Source of the DNA: Zerene cesonia | Lineage: Eukaryota; Arthropoda; Insecta; Lepidoptera; Pieridae | Assembly: GCF_012273895.1 (NCBI RefSeq) | Contig: NC_052115.1 | Coordinates: 3,782,001 to 3,846,000, forward strand | Direction: 5' to 3' | Length of the DNA: 64,000 nucleotides | In this document: in pieces, positions 1 through 12,484 of the stretch | Numbering within the stretch: the first letter of the stretch is position 1 | Layout: every line of letters starts with the position of its first letter | Made by a program: the position numbers and the translations under genes | The notes under the pieces: model-generated | Databases searched by the model: none | What the model was told of the DNA's origin: nothing | Seen by the model: only the letters and a program-made list of their open reading frames with translations

Positions 1-91
1 TCATGGGCATGTATTTTAAATATAAAAATTCAAGAAATGTATACTATGTATTATTATATGACTGTCTAGTAAACAGATTTGAACCTCGTAC

Positions 92-3000
92 CTTCATAAT
101 TTCTAATTCATTCTTAAAGTCTTCATACAAACTGCCATTTCTTTCTGACTCTTGTCGGGTAAGCTTCTTAACTGCCACTTCTTTTCTTTGAGATTCTTGA
201 TTGTCCCGCTCCATCCATCCCTTGAATACGTGGCCGTAATTACCCTAAGGTTTATATATAATGAGTTAGTTATAAAATATTATTATTAGGTCCGACGTAA
301 ATCTGTACATATACTAAAAGTGTAAAAAAATTGTTTCCATACAATGAATAGAAAATAAGAAGAATCGCACAGAACTGGTCACGTTCGAGCGTTAATGCGA
401 CGACCTAACACATACGGTCCCAGCATTTGGACCACTATACCCACGCACTATAAAGACTAGTATAGCTTGTACTCACGCTGCCGATCTTCTTGGTGAGCGT
501 GACCAGGTAGGTCTTGCCCTGGGACACGATGGACTCCATGAGGCGCGGCGCCGCACAGAACTCGTCGGGCTCGAGCGAGAGCGCGGCGGGCGCGGCGGGG
601 GCGCCGGGCGCGGCGGGGGCGCCGGCGCACACGCTGCCGCGGCTGCTGCGCCCCAGCGACTGCGTCTCGTGCCGCAGCGCGTACGCGAGCGCGTTCTCGA
701 ACGAGTTCGAGCTCTTGTTGTCCGCGAACTGTATAGAAGTTTGACAATCAATACATTATTAATGAATTATTTAAACAAGAAATGAGTGTTATTTTTTATC
801 TATACTAATATTATAAAACTGAAGAGTTTGTTTGTTGGATTGAACGTGTTAATCTTAAAATTATTTCAGTGTTAAATAGCCCATTTATGGAAGGCTTTAG
901 GCTATATAACAACTGGTACGACGTGGATAAAATCACGGGGCACAGTCAGTTATGTTGTGTGTGTTGAATGTGGTTACCGCTACTCGTTATGTTGTTATAA
1001 ATACTAGAGTGTATGTAACTAAGATAATTCTTAATCAATTCACGCGTCGCTCATCCTTAACATAACAACAATGACAAATGAGTGAAAATTTAACGCAAAG
1101 AGAAAATAATAGTCACAAGCACGTTTAATAATTTGGAATATTTTCTTATTCCATAATTCAAATTATGTAAGCTACGTTATTTCTAAATGTTCATAACTTG
1201 ATTTTTTATGTGGTAGTCGAGCACGCTTCGGCACGAATTGGGCCAGCTCGCACCGGGGAAGTACCACACCCCCACAGAAGACCGGCGTGAAATAGCATAC
1301 TGCTGTGTTTCGTTCGGTGAGTGGGGGAGCCGGAGGCCCATATCCTTTTCCCTACCCTTCCCTGTCCTTTCTTTTATTCCTCTCGTCAATCCTTTCCTAA
1401 TCCCTTTTCCATTTGAAGTCGGCAATCCATTTGAAGAGGCGTAAGGTCTGCTATCGACCTTACACCTCTCTAAATGTTCATGGGCGGTGGTAGCGCTTAC
1501 CATCAGGCGACCCACCAGCTCCATTGCCGACTATGACAAAAAAAAATTCACTACAAGTCCCAGTAATTCTTAAATTTAATATTTAAAGCATCTCAAAGGT
1601 CAACACAACAGTCGTTTATATAATAACGATAACTGAGAAATACTAACGGGATTATCATATTGATCCGACATAGTTCCATTCATAGAGGGTACGCTACTGT
1701 CGACTGATATCAAAGACTTATTGCTTCCCGCGTCACTTAGCTCGCTCGGTATAAATCTGTCACCTGAAAACATATTTAATTACTGAAAGATTTCGGAAAA
1801 AAATAACATATTTAAGAGCCATTTTTAAATAAATTTAATATAATTCCTTTATTATATTAATGTATGATTAAGTGTAAAATATGTATATACACAATGAAAT
1901 GCTGTTTTTTTTTTCTTGTATAACACAATATGTCTTAATAACCAAATACTTTTTTGTAAAATAAAAAATATAACCTAAAAATGTTTGATGAGAATGTACA
2001 TTTTATTATAATTATAATACAAATAAATTCTTACTTGAAACTGTGTCCGCATGTTCCAAATGATCAAGCGAAATCTTTGGCTCTTCGTACTCGTGTATTG
2101 GTACATACTCTGAAAAACAATCATATTAATTAAAATAAGTCAGTATCAAAGAATAATATAATTCATCAACATTAATTTTTTACATGTTACATACACCTCA
2201 ATGCACTCTGAGAGTAAAGGAATTAAAACTATGTATTTTCATATTGCACTTGCATTGTACACTATAGCATAGATCAGCATCAACTCAAAAAATCGTCAAC
2301 TTTCTTCTAATGAATAATCCTAGAGGTATTGTGTATTTATAGCACTCTATTGTCTATTTATATCAGTCTCTATTGTCTATGTATTTATTTTTCTTATCAC
2401 GCAAAATAGGCACTTGACGTCGAGTCGCGGAAAATTTGCCCGTACTTATTATTATAGTGTATATAGTGAAGTCCCGTGTCCCTTAGTGGGGTATGGGGTA
2501 GATGATGTACATCCGTTTCACTGATCGATTTTCTTTAGGGACAAGTAGGTGATCAGCCTTCTGTGTCCTGCCCGAACGAGACATTTTTTTTTGTGCGTCC
2601 CCACCGGGAATTGAACCCAGGACCCCTCGGTTCTAGGCTCACGCGTTAACCACTGTACGAAGGAGGCGGTCCTCGCGGAGGCATAGTGTAATTTATGATA
2701 TTATGTATTCACAATACTAGTTAGGGAAAAAATCTCTATACACAAAATTCACGTATCACAATGTTAGTTACTACGAAACGGCTGGACTGATTTTTATGAA
2801 ATTTTGTGTGGATATCGGGTAAGTCTGAGAATCAGAACATCTCTTTTTCATACCCCTAAATGAAAAGAGTATGGCAGAACAGAGTTTGCCGGGTCAGCTA
2901 GTATATATCATCATCATCATCATGGTCAGCCCATACATGTTCCCACTGATCAATCCACCACGCTGGCTAAGTGGGTTGGCAGATGTCACATGTCACCGAA

Positions 3001-6000
3001 CTTTTGGTTCTTGGACATGTCGGTTTCCTCACTATATATAATTACCTCGATGCAACATATGGTTCATGTCTCGCATGATCTCTTGCGGTCGGAGCGGCNN
3101 NNNNNNNNNNNNNNNNNNNNNNNNNNNNNNNNNNNNNNNNNNNNNNNNNNNNNNNNNNNNNNNNNNNNNNNNNNNNNNNNNNNNNNNNNNNNNNNNNNNN
3201 NNNNNNNNNNNNNNNNNNNNNNNNNNNNNNNNNNNNNNNNNNNNNNNNNNNNNNNNNNNNNNNNNNNNNNNNNNNNNNNNNNNNNNNNNNNNNNNNNNNN
3301 NNNNNNNNNNNNNNNNNNNNNNNNNNNNNNNNNNNNNNNNNNNNNNNNNNNNNNNNNNNNNNNNNNNNNNNNNNNNNNNNNNNNNNNNNNNNNNNNNNNN
3401 NNNNNNNNNNNNNNNNNNNNNNNNNNNNNNNNNNNNNNNNNNNNNNNNNNNNNNNNNNNNNNNNNNNNNNNNNNNNNNNNNNNNNNNNNNNNNNNNNNNN
3501 NNNNNNNNNNNNNNNNNNNNNNNNNNNNNNNNNNNNNNNNNNNNNNNNNNNNNNNNNNNNNNNNNNNNNNNNNNNNNNNNNNNNNNNNNNNNNNNNNNNN
3601 NNNNNNNNNNNNNNNNNNNNNNNNNNNNNNNNNNNNNNNNNNNNNNNNNNNNNNNNNNNNNNNNNNNNNNNNNNNNNNNNNNNNNNNNNNNNNNNNNNNN
3701 NNNNNNNNNNNNNNNNNNNNNNNNNNNNNNNNNNNNNNNNNNNNNNNNNNNNNNNNNNNNNNNNNNNNNNNNNNNNNNNNNNNNNNNNNNNNNNNNNNNN
3801 NNNNNNNNNNNNNNNNNNNNNNNNNNNNNNNNNNNNNNNNNNNNNNNNNNNNNNNNNNNNNNNNNNNNNNNNNNNNNNNNNNNNNNNNNNNNNNNNNNNN
3901 NNNNNNNNNNNNNNNNNNNNNNNNNNNNNNNNNNNNNNNNNNNNNNNNNNNNNNNNNNNNNNNNNNNNNNNNNNNNNNNNNNNNNNNNNNNNNNNNNNNN
4001 NNNNNNNNNNNNNNNNNNNNNNNNNNNNNNNNNNNNNNNNNNNNNNNNNNNNNNNNNNNNNNNNNNNNNNNNNNNNNNNNNNNNNNNNNNNNNNNNNNGG
4101 TTTCCTCACTATATATAATTACCTCGATGCAACATATGGTTCATGTCTCGCATGATCTCTTGCGGTCGGAGCGGCTCCGTCTGCCAACACTGCCGCATCA
4201 GAGCCCACACTTCACTCGGACACCGAGCCGGCCGCAACAGTCTATCTCCCATCTCGTAACTCTGTAGTGTTTAATACAATTATATAAAATCTATTATGAC
4301 TGATAGACTGCAATGAACGACATGAACTACTGTGTCACTTGAAAAACTTGGAAGAAATGAATATTATTATTCCATCAATACCACATACATATTTTAACAA
4401 ATGATACAAGTTATGAGTAAACGAATTGAACGAATAGTTTATATGAAATATCACAGAGACTGACAAAAATTATATGTAATGAATTCGGAGCCATTTTTGA
4501 CCAGTGGCTTCTTTTTGACATTTTGAGCACCAAGGTGAACAAATCTATGCTAATATTTATAAGCTTTTGTTTGTTTGATTGAACGCACTAACCTCAGGAA
4601 CTACTGGTCCGATTTGAAAAACTCTTTCAGTGTTAGATATCCCATTTATTGAGTAAGGCTTTAGGCTATACAACATCATGTACTACGTGGGTAAAATCGC
4701 GGGGCACAGCTAGTAAACGATAATAGTGAACCGAAATTTTGTAACAAGACAAAAAACATACCCTTGCAGTGAGCACAGGATTTGTCTCCGTCGGCGATTG
4801 TCCATACGAAAACACTTCCCATAGAGTCGTAGCAAATGCCCAAATATCGCCAACCACTGACCGCTTCGCTAAACTCATGTCTGGGAAGAACTCTACTGGA
4901 ATCCAGTGAACACTAAAACAAAATATTATGTTCTTTCAATATTTTTCTATTGTCATTATTAAAAGGACCGAATTATTTGGCTAGGGCATTACAAGGTTAT
5001 ATGACCTAAAATAAAAAATAGGCTACGTTTACTCAAATAAAGTATCAAAATTACTTGAACATATATCAGACTCACTCTTGTGGCGTGTACTGCCGTAACG
5101 TTGGTCCAGACAGCTTCACAATAATCCTATCAGCCTGGTGAGAGGCGAGTAGTAACCTCCTACAACGGACATCCCCGTGCACCACCCCAGCTTCCGACAA
5201 ATCCCACAGAGCTCGCGCTAGCCCAGCCGCTACTTTCTTTAGATGCAAGGGCTTAACTCTCTCTTCGTTTTCTCTGTTAAAATTACAAGATATAAAGAAC
5301 ATTACAAAAAATTTAAAACATTACAAAGTTCATAATAAAAATAAAAATCATAAAAAAATTAGTCAGTCTGCCGTAGGAGCAAACAATTTTTTTAATGTAG
5401 TTTTTTATTAAAATATATATTGATTACCTTAAATAAACATCAAAAGGTCCATATGGTAGATATTCTAGTACAAGGGCTGTTGGCGAACTGAGCGTAACGC
5501 CGTATAACCGCACTATTGAACTTGACTGAACACACGCCCATTTGCTGGCTAATTCTATAAAATCCTGTAAATTATAACATGATATTAGAAACGGATTCCT
5601 TCCTCTCTCTCTCTCTCTTCTTAAAAGCACACTATATGTTAATATAAAATACAAGTCTATTTTAAATCTAGTTATGCACCTTTAAATAGTCATTCGCCCT
5701 TTCCCTCTGTAAAGTTTTAAACGCGACTAGAAGTTTCTTGGTTTCATCGAGCCTCCATAACGCCTTGTATGTAGCGGTAATATTTTCTGAACCCACTTTT
5801 TCTGATCCTGTGAAATACGATGAATATATTAAAAACCATTTGAAACTATGATAAAATACGCTTTTTTGTCACGATCGGAAATGGTGGTGGTGCTGGTGGG
5901 ACGCCTGAAGGTAAGCGCTACCACCGCCCATGAACATTTGGAGAGGCATAAGATCCATTGCACACCTCTTCAAATGGATTGCCGACTTTAAATTGGGAAG

Positions 6001-9000
6001 GGATTAAGAAAGGATTGGCGAGAGGAATAAATCAAAAGACTGGGAAGGGTAAGGAAAAGGATATGGGCCTCCGGCTCCCCCACTCACCGAAAGAAACACA
6101 GAAAAATGTTATTTCACGCCGGTTTCTGTGGGGATGTGGTACTTCTCCAGTGCGAGTTGGACCAATTCGTGCCGAAGCGTGCTCGACTACCACATACCGT
6201 TGTATAATAAAGTTTGCCTGGGAGAGATGGCTTTTAACCATAATGCCGCCATTTGTGTAATAGTTTTAAGTTGCTGTTTTTAATTTTACCTCTGTTTCAT
6301 ATTTTGTATGAGTGCAATAAAGCATAAATAAATAAATAATTCTTTTTTTTTTTACAATTTCAACGAACCTGTGTATAATAAAATATCTTTATTGGGTAGA
6401 CATCGTGGACTTTTGTTATCCTTAAGTATGTCTTGTAACTCCGCTTGATCAATCCTAACGCCCTTTTTGACGGGCTCACCGCAAAGCAGTAATTGAGACT
6501 TATCTGTAACACAAGAAATAAATTATAACCTCTTTGTAAAAGCTGAATTGGGATGATAAAGCAAATAAAATGATACACAAAGCTAAATTATTTTATATCT
6601 CACGAATTGATCATTCATACCCAATATCGAATATAATTAGCTAATCATGTACAATATTTATCATTTTCTTATCTTACACTATTTTAATACTATTTTAGAA
6701 GTAGAAGTTTTACTTTAATGAAGCATACATATAAATTTTTGTAATAACTTTTCCTTACCATATTCAGAAGGTGGTATACATTCTTTTAAAAATATCCTGC
6801 CTTCAGGGTTTTGATGGCAGCTGACTAGTCTTTCGATGCTAAAATACTTTTCTTTGTTAAACACATACCCGTCACCTTTAAATTCCAGCCAATATGTTTC
6901 AGTTGCGCTACAACATTATGGAAACAATTAAAATAAATGTTATTTTCATTATCCACCACAAATTTCAGAAAAATTGTACTGTCCGTGGCCAATTTTTTTC
7001 TACTTTTCTTTTTTATATAATAAAACAAAGTGAGATTACATTTAATGAACATTTGTTATCAACCTAAATGATTAATGACATAATAATTAATGACAAACCA
7101 ATTAAATGCAAAACTGAAACAAACATACCTATTTTTAGTACATACATCCAAATAATATACATTGTAGTCATCTTGACATTGTCGCAATATATAACAACCA
7201 TGTTTTTTTCCACGTTTTTCCTCTAGTTTGCGGTATGAAAAAGCGCCGCTGAAATAAAAAATAACAATGTAAACACTGATTGTGTATTAATGTGATTCAA
7301 TTTATGTGTGATACAAACACGCAAAAAAATTGAGACCAAAATTAGCATATGCCAATACTTACCCAACTGGGCCGTGGCATTTTATCCTTTGCAATTCTTT
7401 CAGGGACGGTGTTTCGTCATCTTTTGAAAGATTGAATGTCCATTTGACCATCAACCTGAATAATAATATTATAAGAACTATAATAAATTATTATATTTGT
7501 AATACTAGAGAATAATTAGATACTTATTTTGCAATATTTTTTTAAGTAACTGACCATTGTTCACCCCGTGTAAACCAAATCATAAAAAAATTGACAATTT
7601 ATAGATTTGTACATTTTGCAGAGGATGTACAAAATTTAAACATTACAACAAATGAGTACATTTTTATTATAAATCTCATACAAAAAATAAATTGTCTTAG
7701 TCTTAAGATTACTTGAAAAATTTATGCTTACCGATTTCTTAATGACACAAGTAAACCACAACCTTGCTTTATTAATAAATCATAATTACAAATTGATGTT
7801 TGAATTAACATTACATCATTATAGCTGCATTCAATGTTAATTGATGATTATCTAACCTGCATGGCTTATAATCTTACAGTATTATTACTTTAATTATTTT
7901 CTTCGCAATTGTGTACAGAAAAACAATTTTACAAACGCGCTTAGTTAAAAAACCTATATACCTGTAATAACCATCACAAACTGATATAAATGATGTCAGT
8001 TGCTCCTCAGATTTAAATTTAAAAAAAAGTGGAGTCCCTCGTCTTGATACTTCCAGAGAATTGTCGCCATTCCTTGTCAAATATATTAATTCCTCAATTG
8101 TACATGCATGAAACCACTGGAATGAAAAATTTGTATTTGGCATTAAAATGACGAAATATTTTCATTAACAAAATTTCACATATTTTTTAAACACAATAGA
8201 CAAGTTCAATCATATAACAATACATTATCATCCAAAAAAAGGTTCTCCTTACATCTCTTTTCAATGTGTTATATATTCGTATGCCAGGCTGGTGCGGGTG
8301 AAACGGCGCCACTACGACCTTCACAGGTATACACTCCGCACCATTTTGCCATATAGTGTCCTTGTATTCTTCCGCGAGATAGTTAGGTGCAAGGCCATAT
8401 AATTGTTGCAGGTATAGATTCTTCACATAACTGAAAAATTTATTGTAGGAATGTAAACTGCTTCTTGCTGTATATTAAGTATAATGATTGTAATTGTTGT
8501 CATCTTAATGACAGGACTTTTAGAACACAGCTAGCTCTATTAATTCATTCATAATATATACTAGCTCTACATTTCCGATAGAGCTTGTTTCTTTCAGTAC
8601 TATCAGTATTTTGTGATAATTAACAAAATTATTATTTATGACTTGCACATATTCATATTTCAATATATTTCTGTTTCTTATACATTATTTTACTTTATTT
8701 TTGTCAAATTTATTTGAATTGGTTTGATAAAAGGTTAGGTTTTTGTTCATTTGAAGATTTATTCATTGAGCTAAATACACAAATAGTCTATGGGTATTTA
8801 CATCAATTGATAATAAATTGAGTATAAATTTAAGGAAAGTTTTTACTTACTTAACATTATGGCCCGCAGAACATAATTGAGGCAAGCAATCATAGGCATG
8901 CTTCTTAGGAAATGGCCCATGTCTCCGTACTATCACTTTTGGTATATACTTTTTATAATTTCTAACTACATCATTTAATTGTAATTTTTCTTCTAATATC

Positions 9001-11412
9001 GCACGCATCCTTGAAATAAACAATACACAATGTTGAATATGTATTATGTATATTTAAAAATTTTAAAAGAAAAGAAGTTTTATCAAAATTGTAGTTTGTA
9101 GATTTCATATTACTTTTATTAACTCATTAAAACGATAATAAAATAAACACACGTAAATTAAAAAGCCATCTTAATTGTGATATCTAAATTGCACCATAAT
9201 TGTAGCCCATTGTCTTACACTGGGGCCAATTATTGTTATGAACAATTACCTACTTGTATATCACAGTGTAATTTACTTAGTTGTCCATATCATTAATTGT
9301 AATATTGTATTATGTAACCTGTAGCATTATTATTCAATGCTTGTAGGGTTATTGAATGTACGTAAATGTTAATAGGTACACACAATAATTTTTGTTTTGC
9401 ATTCACAATTTATGTAAGATTGTGTAACTCTCTATACTATTTTTGGTACAAATTATAAACTGAAATTCAAATGAGATGTTATACTATAGTAAATGGGTGT
9501 ACTCATGGATAATAGTGGCTAATTTGTCCATAGGTGTACCTCATTACAAACAATTAATATACCTAATACATATACATATTATTGGCCCATTTTCTCCTTA
9601 ATAGAAAAAAATGCAAGAAATTTATTCAATTCTGGCTATCCTACTGGCATATCAGGATTAGCATCAGATGTTGTAATTTTGATGTATTTGTACATATTAC
9701 CTTTATTATAAAGATTTCATTTTCAACCAACATCAAAAAAGGAGGAGGTTATTAGTATGACTATTTATTGATTTTTGATGTGGTTTTGAAGTACAATTCG
9801 TTAGAAAGCTACATATTTGCCAGTTCAGACAGATCACAGGACAGATATGATTAAAGGGTACTACTGCCTATCGTCCTATTATAGATCTGCAGTCCAGAAT
9901 TGTTACAAAATAGTGCTTTCTTTGTTATTTGACAAAAAACAGGTTCAATGATAAGATAAGATGTTATAGATAGTTTCAGCCTCAGAAATACAAATCATAC
10001 TTTGATTGTTAATGTTGAGTTTAGATAGTAATATAACATAGCAGAGTAGAAAGCTTAGGAATTTTTATAGACGTCATTCAGGTTAATTTGATTAAAGTAA
10101 TCTAAACAATTACAATCATAAAACAATATCTTTGTCTCAAGTCCAATTGTGATAGCACTAACTTATTGTTGTGCCCTACAATTGTGTTCGACAAAAAACT
10201 TAAAAAAACATATAGAAGTAATAAAATAAACTATTTAATATGAAAATAAAAAATTTATGGTACTCATATTAATAACATCAAATATGAACCATTATTTTCC
10301 ACTAGGCTTACTTTTTTATTTTTGTAGATGGTTAAATTTTATTGCATTTCACTAATTTTTATTTTATTTATTAAACAATTGTTAGTAAATGTCAATTTGC
10401 TACTTTTTGTTCTTATTGCTATGCTTGCTTTTCCTGCTTGGGTATAATAGTTTGTGTTATTGTTGAAAATGGTGGTGAAGATAGGTTTCACTTCAAAATA
10501 GTATGAGATTTCTCCAAATAAAAATGATTTTAACTCCTGATAGTTAGTTTCCATTTTTTACTTTCATTGCCCTAACTTTGCAAAAAAAATACATCTAATT
10601 CCATTAATAAACTAATGCATCCATACATTATACTGATATCATTCACATAATCCAGTGATAAACTGCTACTTACATATCAGCAATGCCCAGTCCAAGAAGT
10701 TCTTGCTTATGCTCAGGATATTTAATTTCAGGTATTCTATTCTCATTCACATCATTTCTTGCTTGTTGAAAATAGTAGTCATATGTAGTCATGTCAAGAG
10801 TTATCAACAAACTAAGTTGAGGTACCTATCACACATAAATAAATTGTTTAATGATAGCACATACATAATCTCGAGTATTTCAAAGGCTTAAGTTATTTTA
10901 AAGGTTTCATAACAAAATTATATATCTATATCCCAATTTGGGTTCAATAGCATCAGGCTTTATTTTTAAGGAAGTTTACATGTTTACTATCAAATCTGTT
11001 AATAAAATAAAACAAATATGAGCACATATTATTAGCATATACCATATCATTAATCTTAGAAGTAAAAGATAAGTATAAGTGACATGAATAACTTAAATAT
11101 GTGACAAATGGAACATTAAATCATATTTTGTAATTTAATGTAGTAATGAGTAAATATTATCATTACATTTACCTTGAACCTTATTCTGAGTTCATAATCT
11201 CTTGAACTGGAGAGAACTTTGCTGTTATCTTTGAGGAAATAGTCTGTTCCTTTGATTCGCAAAGCAAATAGTGTACGCGTCAGTGGAGGAATGTTATATT
11301 TCTTGCACAAAAGTATACACAATTCTTCTGCAGTCAATGTACTCGAACATGGTACTACATTCGGCATAGGATCTATTACCACTGCTACTTTAACTGTCTC
11401 ATGTGCAGCCAT
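92..11412 (-). CDS. hop: JAK-family tyrosine kinase (Hopscotch-like), 3' part cut by window edge
   Basis: Non-receptor tyrosine kinase that links cytokine receptors to STAT at the membrane. Coding exons, 5' to 3' on minus: 11412-11173, 10825-10674, 9009-8851, 8430-8253, 8116-7962, 7824-7732, 7455-7363, 7248-7129, 6907-6759, 6503-6369, 5807-5680, 5564-5428, 5273-5076, 4912-4762, 4261-4123, 2109-2035, 1763-1648, 728-477, 244-92. All junctions are GT-AG and keep frame through 941 codons. Order seen: FERM (about 1-330), SH2-like domain with GCYILRQ (Arg about 379), JH2 pseudokinase (about 510-745), linker, then JH1 N-lobe with the glycine loop GSGNYG split at residue 890 and the VAVKK lysine near 916. 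JH2 has HGDV in place of HRDL and GPT at the DFG position, so it looks catalytically dead. The start Met opens a FERM-like MAAHETVKV. The JH1 catalytic and activation loops lie outside the window. Identification as JAK is secure; orthology to hop is inferred. Confidence 0.93.
477..728 (-). other. hop: GC-rich JAK exon with Ala/Pro linker before the kinase domain
   Basis: This 84-codon exon (residues about 807-890) joins JH2 to JH1. It is strikingly GC-rich against AT-rich introns and contains an imperfect repeat encoding GAPAAPGAPAAPAA, followed by the JH1 start, RLMESIVSQGKTYLVTLTKKIGS. The antisense and alternative frames are also open because of the base composition and should be ignored. 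The linker is inferred to be disordered. Confidence 0.85.
799..950 (+). mobile_element. Short Helitron-like element, degraded 3' end
   Basis: Starts TCTATACTAATATTATAAA and has the phrases GTTTGTTTG, TTATTTCAGTGTTAAATAGCCC and GGGGCACAG seen in other copies here. The usual terminal CAGCTAGT is changed to CAGTCAGT. It lies in a JAK intron. Assignment to lepidopteran non-autonomous Helitrons is inferred from the TC start and CTAG end of better copies. Confidence 0.6.
1209..1533 (+). mobile_element. Unclassified interspersed retroelement fragment, copy 1
   Basis: About 325 bp, closely matching the reverse complement of 5872-6204: both hold CGAGCACGCTTCGGCACGAA, GTGAGTGGGGGAGCCGGAGG and GGGCGGTGGTAGCGCTTACC. 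It ends near a short A run. No coding capacity. It lies in a JAK intron. The class is not certain; a 3' fragment of a non-LTR element or a SINE is likely. Confidence 0.7.
2466..2669 (-). mobile_element. tRNA-derived SINE
   Basis: Read on minus it begins with a tRNA-like head containing TGGTTAACGCGTGAG (A-box region) and GGTTCAATTCC (B-box, matching GGTTCRANTCC), followed by a body ending near GGACACGGGACTTCAC. The head lacks a clean acceptor stem, so it is not a functional tRNA gene. It lies in the same JAK intron as the N gap. Confidence 0.75.
2733..2901 (+). mobile_element. Short element ending in CAGCTAG
   Basis: Contains ACTACGAAACGGCTGGACTG and ATGAAATTTTGTGTGGATAT and ends GGGTCAGCTAGTA. 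The CTAG terminus resembles the other Helitron-like copies but the body is a different family. The left boundary is approximate. Confidence 0.5.
2908..3034 (-). mobile_element. LINE 3'-tail fragment with CATCAT repeats
   Basis: Begins with a (CAT)n run, then GGTCAGCCCATACATGTTCC and ends CATGTCGGTTTCCTCAC. The same unit appears in the opposite orientation at 59141-59328. It sits within about 20 bases of the JAK splice donor seen at 4122 (its second copy lies at the gap edge). Confidence 0.65.
3099..4098. other. Assembly gap of exactly 1,000 N
   Basis: A run of exactly 1,000 N inside the JAK intron that follows exon 4261-4123. The 77 bases before it (3022-3098) and the 77 bases after it (4099-4175) are identical, so the two contig ends overlap and the gap is probably false. 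The partial JAK exon at 3046-3098 is the duplicated copy, not a second exon. Confidence 0.97.
4544..4713 (+). mobile_element. Short Helitron-like element
   Basis: Starts TCTATGCTAATATTTATAAG, carries GGAACTACTGGTCCGATTTG and ends GGGGCACAGCTAG followed by T. Located in the JAK intron 4262-4761. Same family as 56891-57046. Confidence 0.65.
5872..6204 (-). mobile_element. Unclassified interspersed retroelement fragment, copy 2 (inverted)
   Basis: Reverse-orientation copy of the 1209-1533 element, similar along almost its whole length. Located in the JAK intron 5808-6368. The open frames inside it are not coding. Confidence 0.7.
9010..10673. other. JAK intron, no further feature
   Basis: AT-rich intron between the second and third coding exons of the JAK gene. 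I see no convincing exon, RNA or complete mobile element. The small open frame at 10339-10554 has no family resemblance. Confidence 0.6.
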
Positions 11413-12484
11413 GGTTTATTTTGTAAACTTGAACCACAAAAAAATTGACGCTAACAATGATAAGATTCGATCTAAATTAACTCATATAAAATGTAGTAGA
11501 CATATTTATCCAAGTCTCGATCATCTTGTCTTATAATCGTATCAAGTTATGCACAATAAATAAATCAATGAAATAACTAAAATGTTTATTTATAAACCAA
11601 CTAAGGTCACCACTTGCCACTGCCAGTTGCCAGTTGCCACTATGTTTGTTTAGGGTTGTAATTAAAACCCTATAAAAAACGACTAAATCGATAAATCGAT
11701 ATTTTAAGGGACCAATGTTTTTACAATTATTTAAATTGTACTTTAATTATTATATATAAAAACAAACAGAATTGATTAGTTGTCTTAGCTTTTAATTTGA
11801 TGGCATCAGAATATTCCAGTATATTACAGACCATTCTAAATATGGCATAATATATAATAATATAATCAGGTATGATCGACACTGAACTTACTTTTTATGA
11901 TAACATCGAAAATAATATTAAATATAAATAATGAATACGGATTATATATCAAAAAGACTTGTATTGGATACGTTTATTGTTTACATAAAAAACAATAACA
12001 AAGTGACACATGTCTTTACTCTTTGTTCACAAATCACAATTTTGCATTTGCATTTTGCATCGCTCGCGCCAACTGCCAAGGAATAGTGATTTTACTTATC
12101 GTCGCCATTCTCCTTTTCTCAGTAAATCTTTAAAGTTTTATTTAGTTTTGGGTATATTATTTCGAATTTAAGGTAAGGAATTGACAATGTTACGGTTTGA
12201 CTATTTGTATTGTGCATATATAAATGATTTTTTCTGCCGCACGTGTTTTAACTTCCAAAGCCGGTAGCTACCATACAATCTTTTGGAAATTTGATCTCAA
12301 ATTCAATAATCTATTAATTTTATGATTGTTTTATTTTATTCCATGTAAATACTACTTTTAACATTAATTGTGTTAAGTTAAAAATTACAATTTACAAATT
12401 TGTGGGTAGAGTAAAAGTTATATGTGCATAGAGGACCTACCTACCTACAATTTTTCTAACAGTGAATTTTCTTAGTTTCAGATA
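11413..12484. promoter_or_regulatory. Divergent JAK/vasa upstream region
   Basis: About 1.1 kb between the two start codons. AATCGATAAATCGATATT at 11686-11703 holds two overlapping ATCGAT cores like the DREF-binding DRE, about 270 bases upstream of the JAK start. TCAGT at 12119-12123 fits the arthropod initiator; AAG followed by GTAAGG at 12172-12173 could end a vasa 5'-UTR exon, whose acceptor lies just before ATAATGG at 12482. Short repeats of TTGCCA/TGCCAGT lie at about 11612-11640. All promoter calls are inference from motifs. Confidence 0.45.

Noticed and set aside
435..751. Several overlapping frames on both strands near 435-751
   Set aside because: Shadows of the GC-rich JAK exon 477-728; only one frame fits the phases on both sides.
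2583..2669. tRNA gene on the minus strand
   Set aside because: Has A- and B-box sequences but no proper acceptor stem, and continues into a SINE body.
2990..4267. Long open frames across the N gap
   Set aside because: They consist mostly of unknown bases; only the JAK exon end at the right edge is real.
6908..7015. Open stretch encoding KFVVDNENNIYF-like sequence upstream of JAK exon 6907-6759
   Set aside because: Joining it forces a frame change with the following SH2 segment; the acceptor at 6908 gives an unbroken SH2 domain directly from exon 7248-7129.
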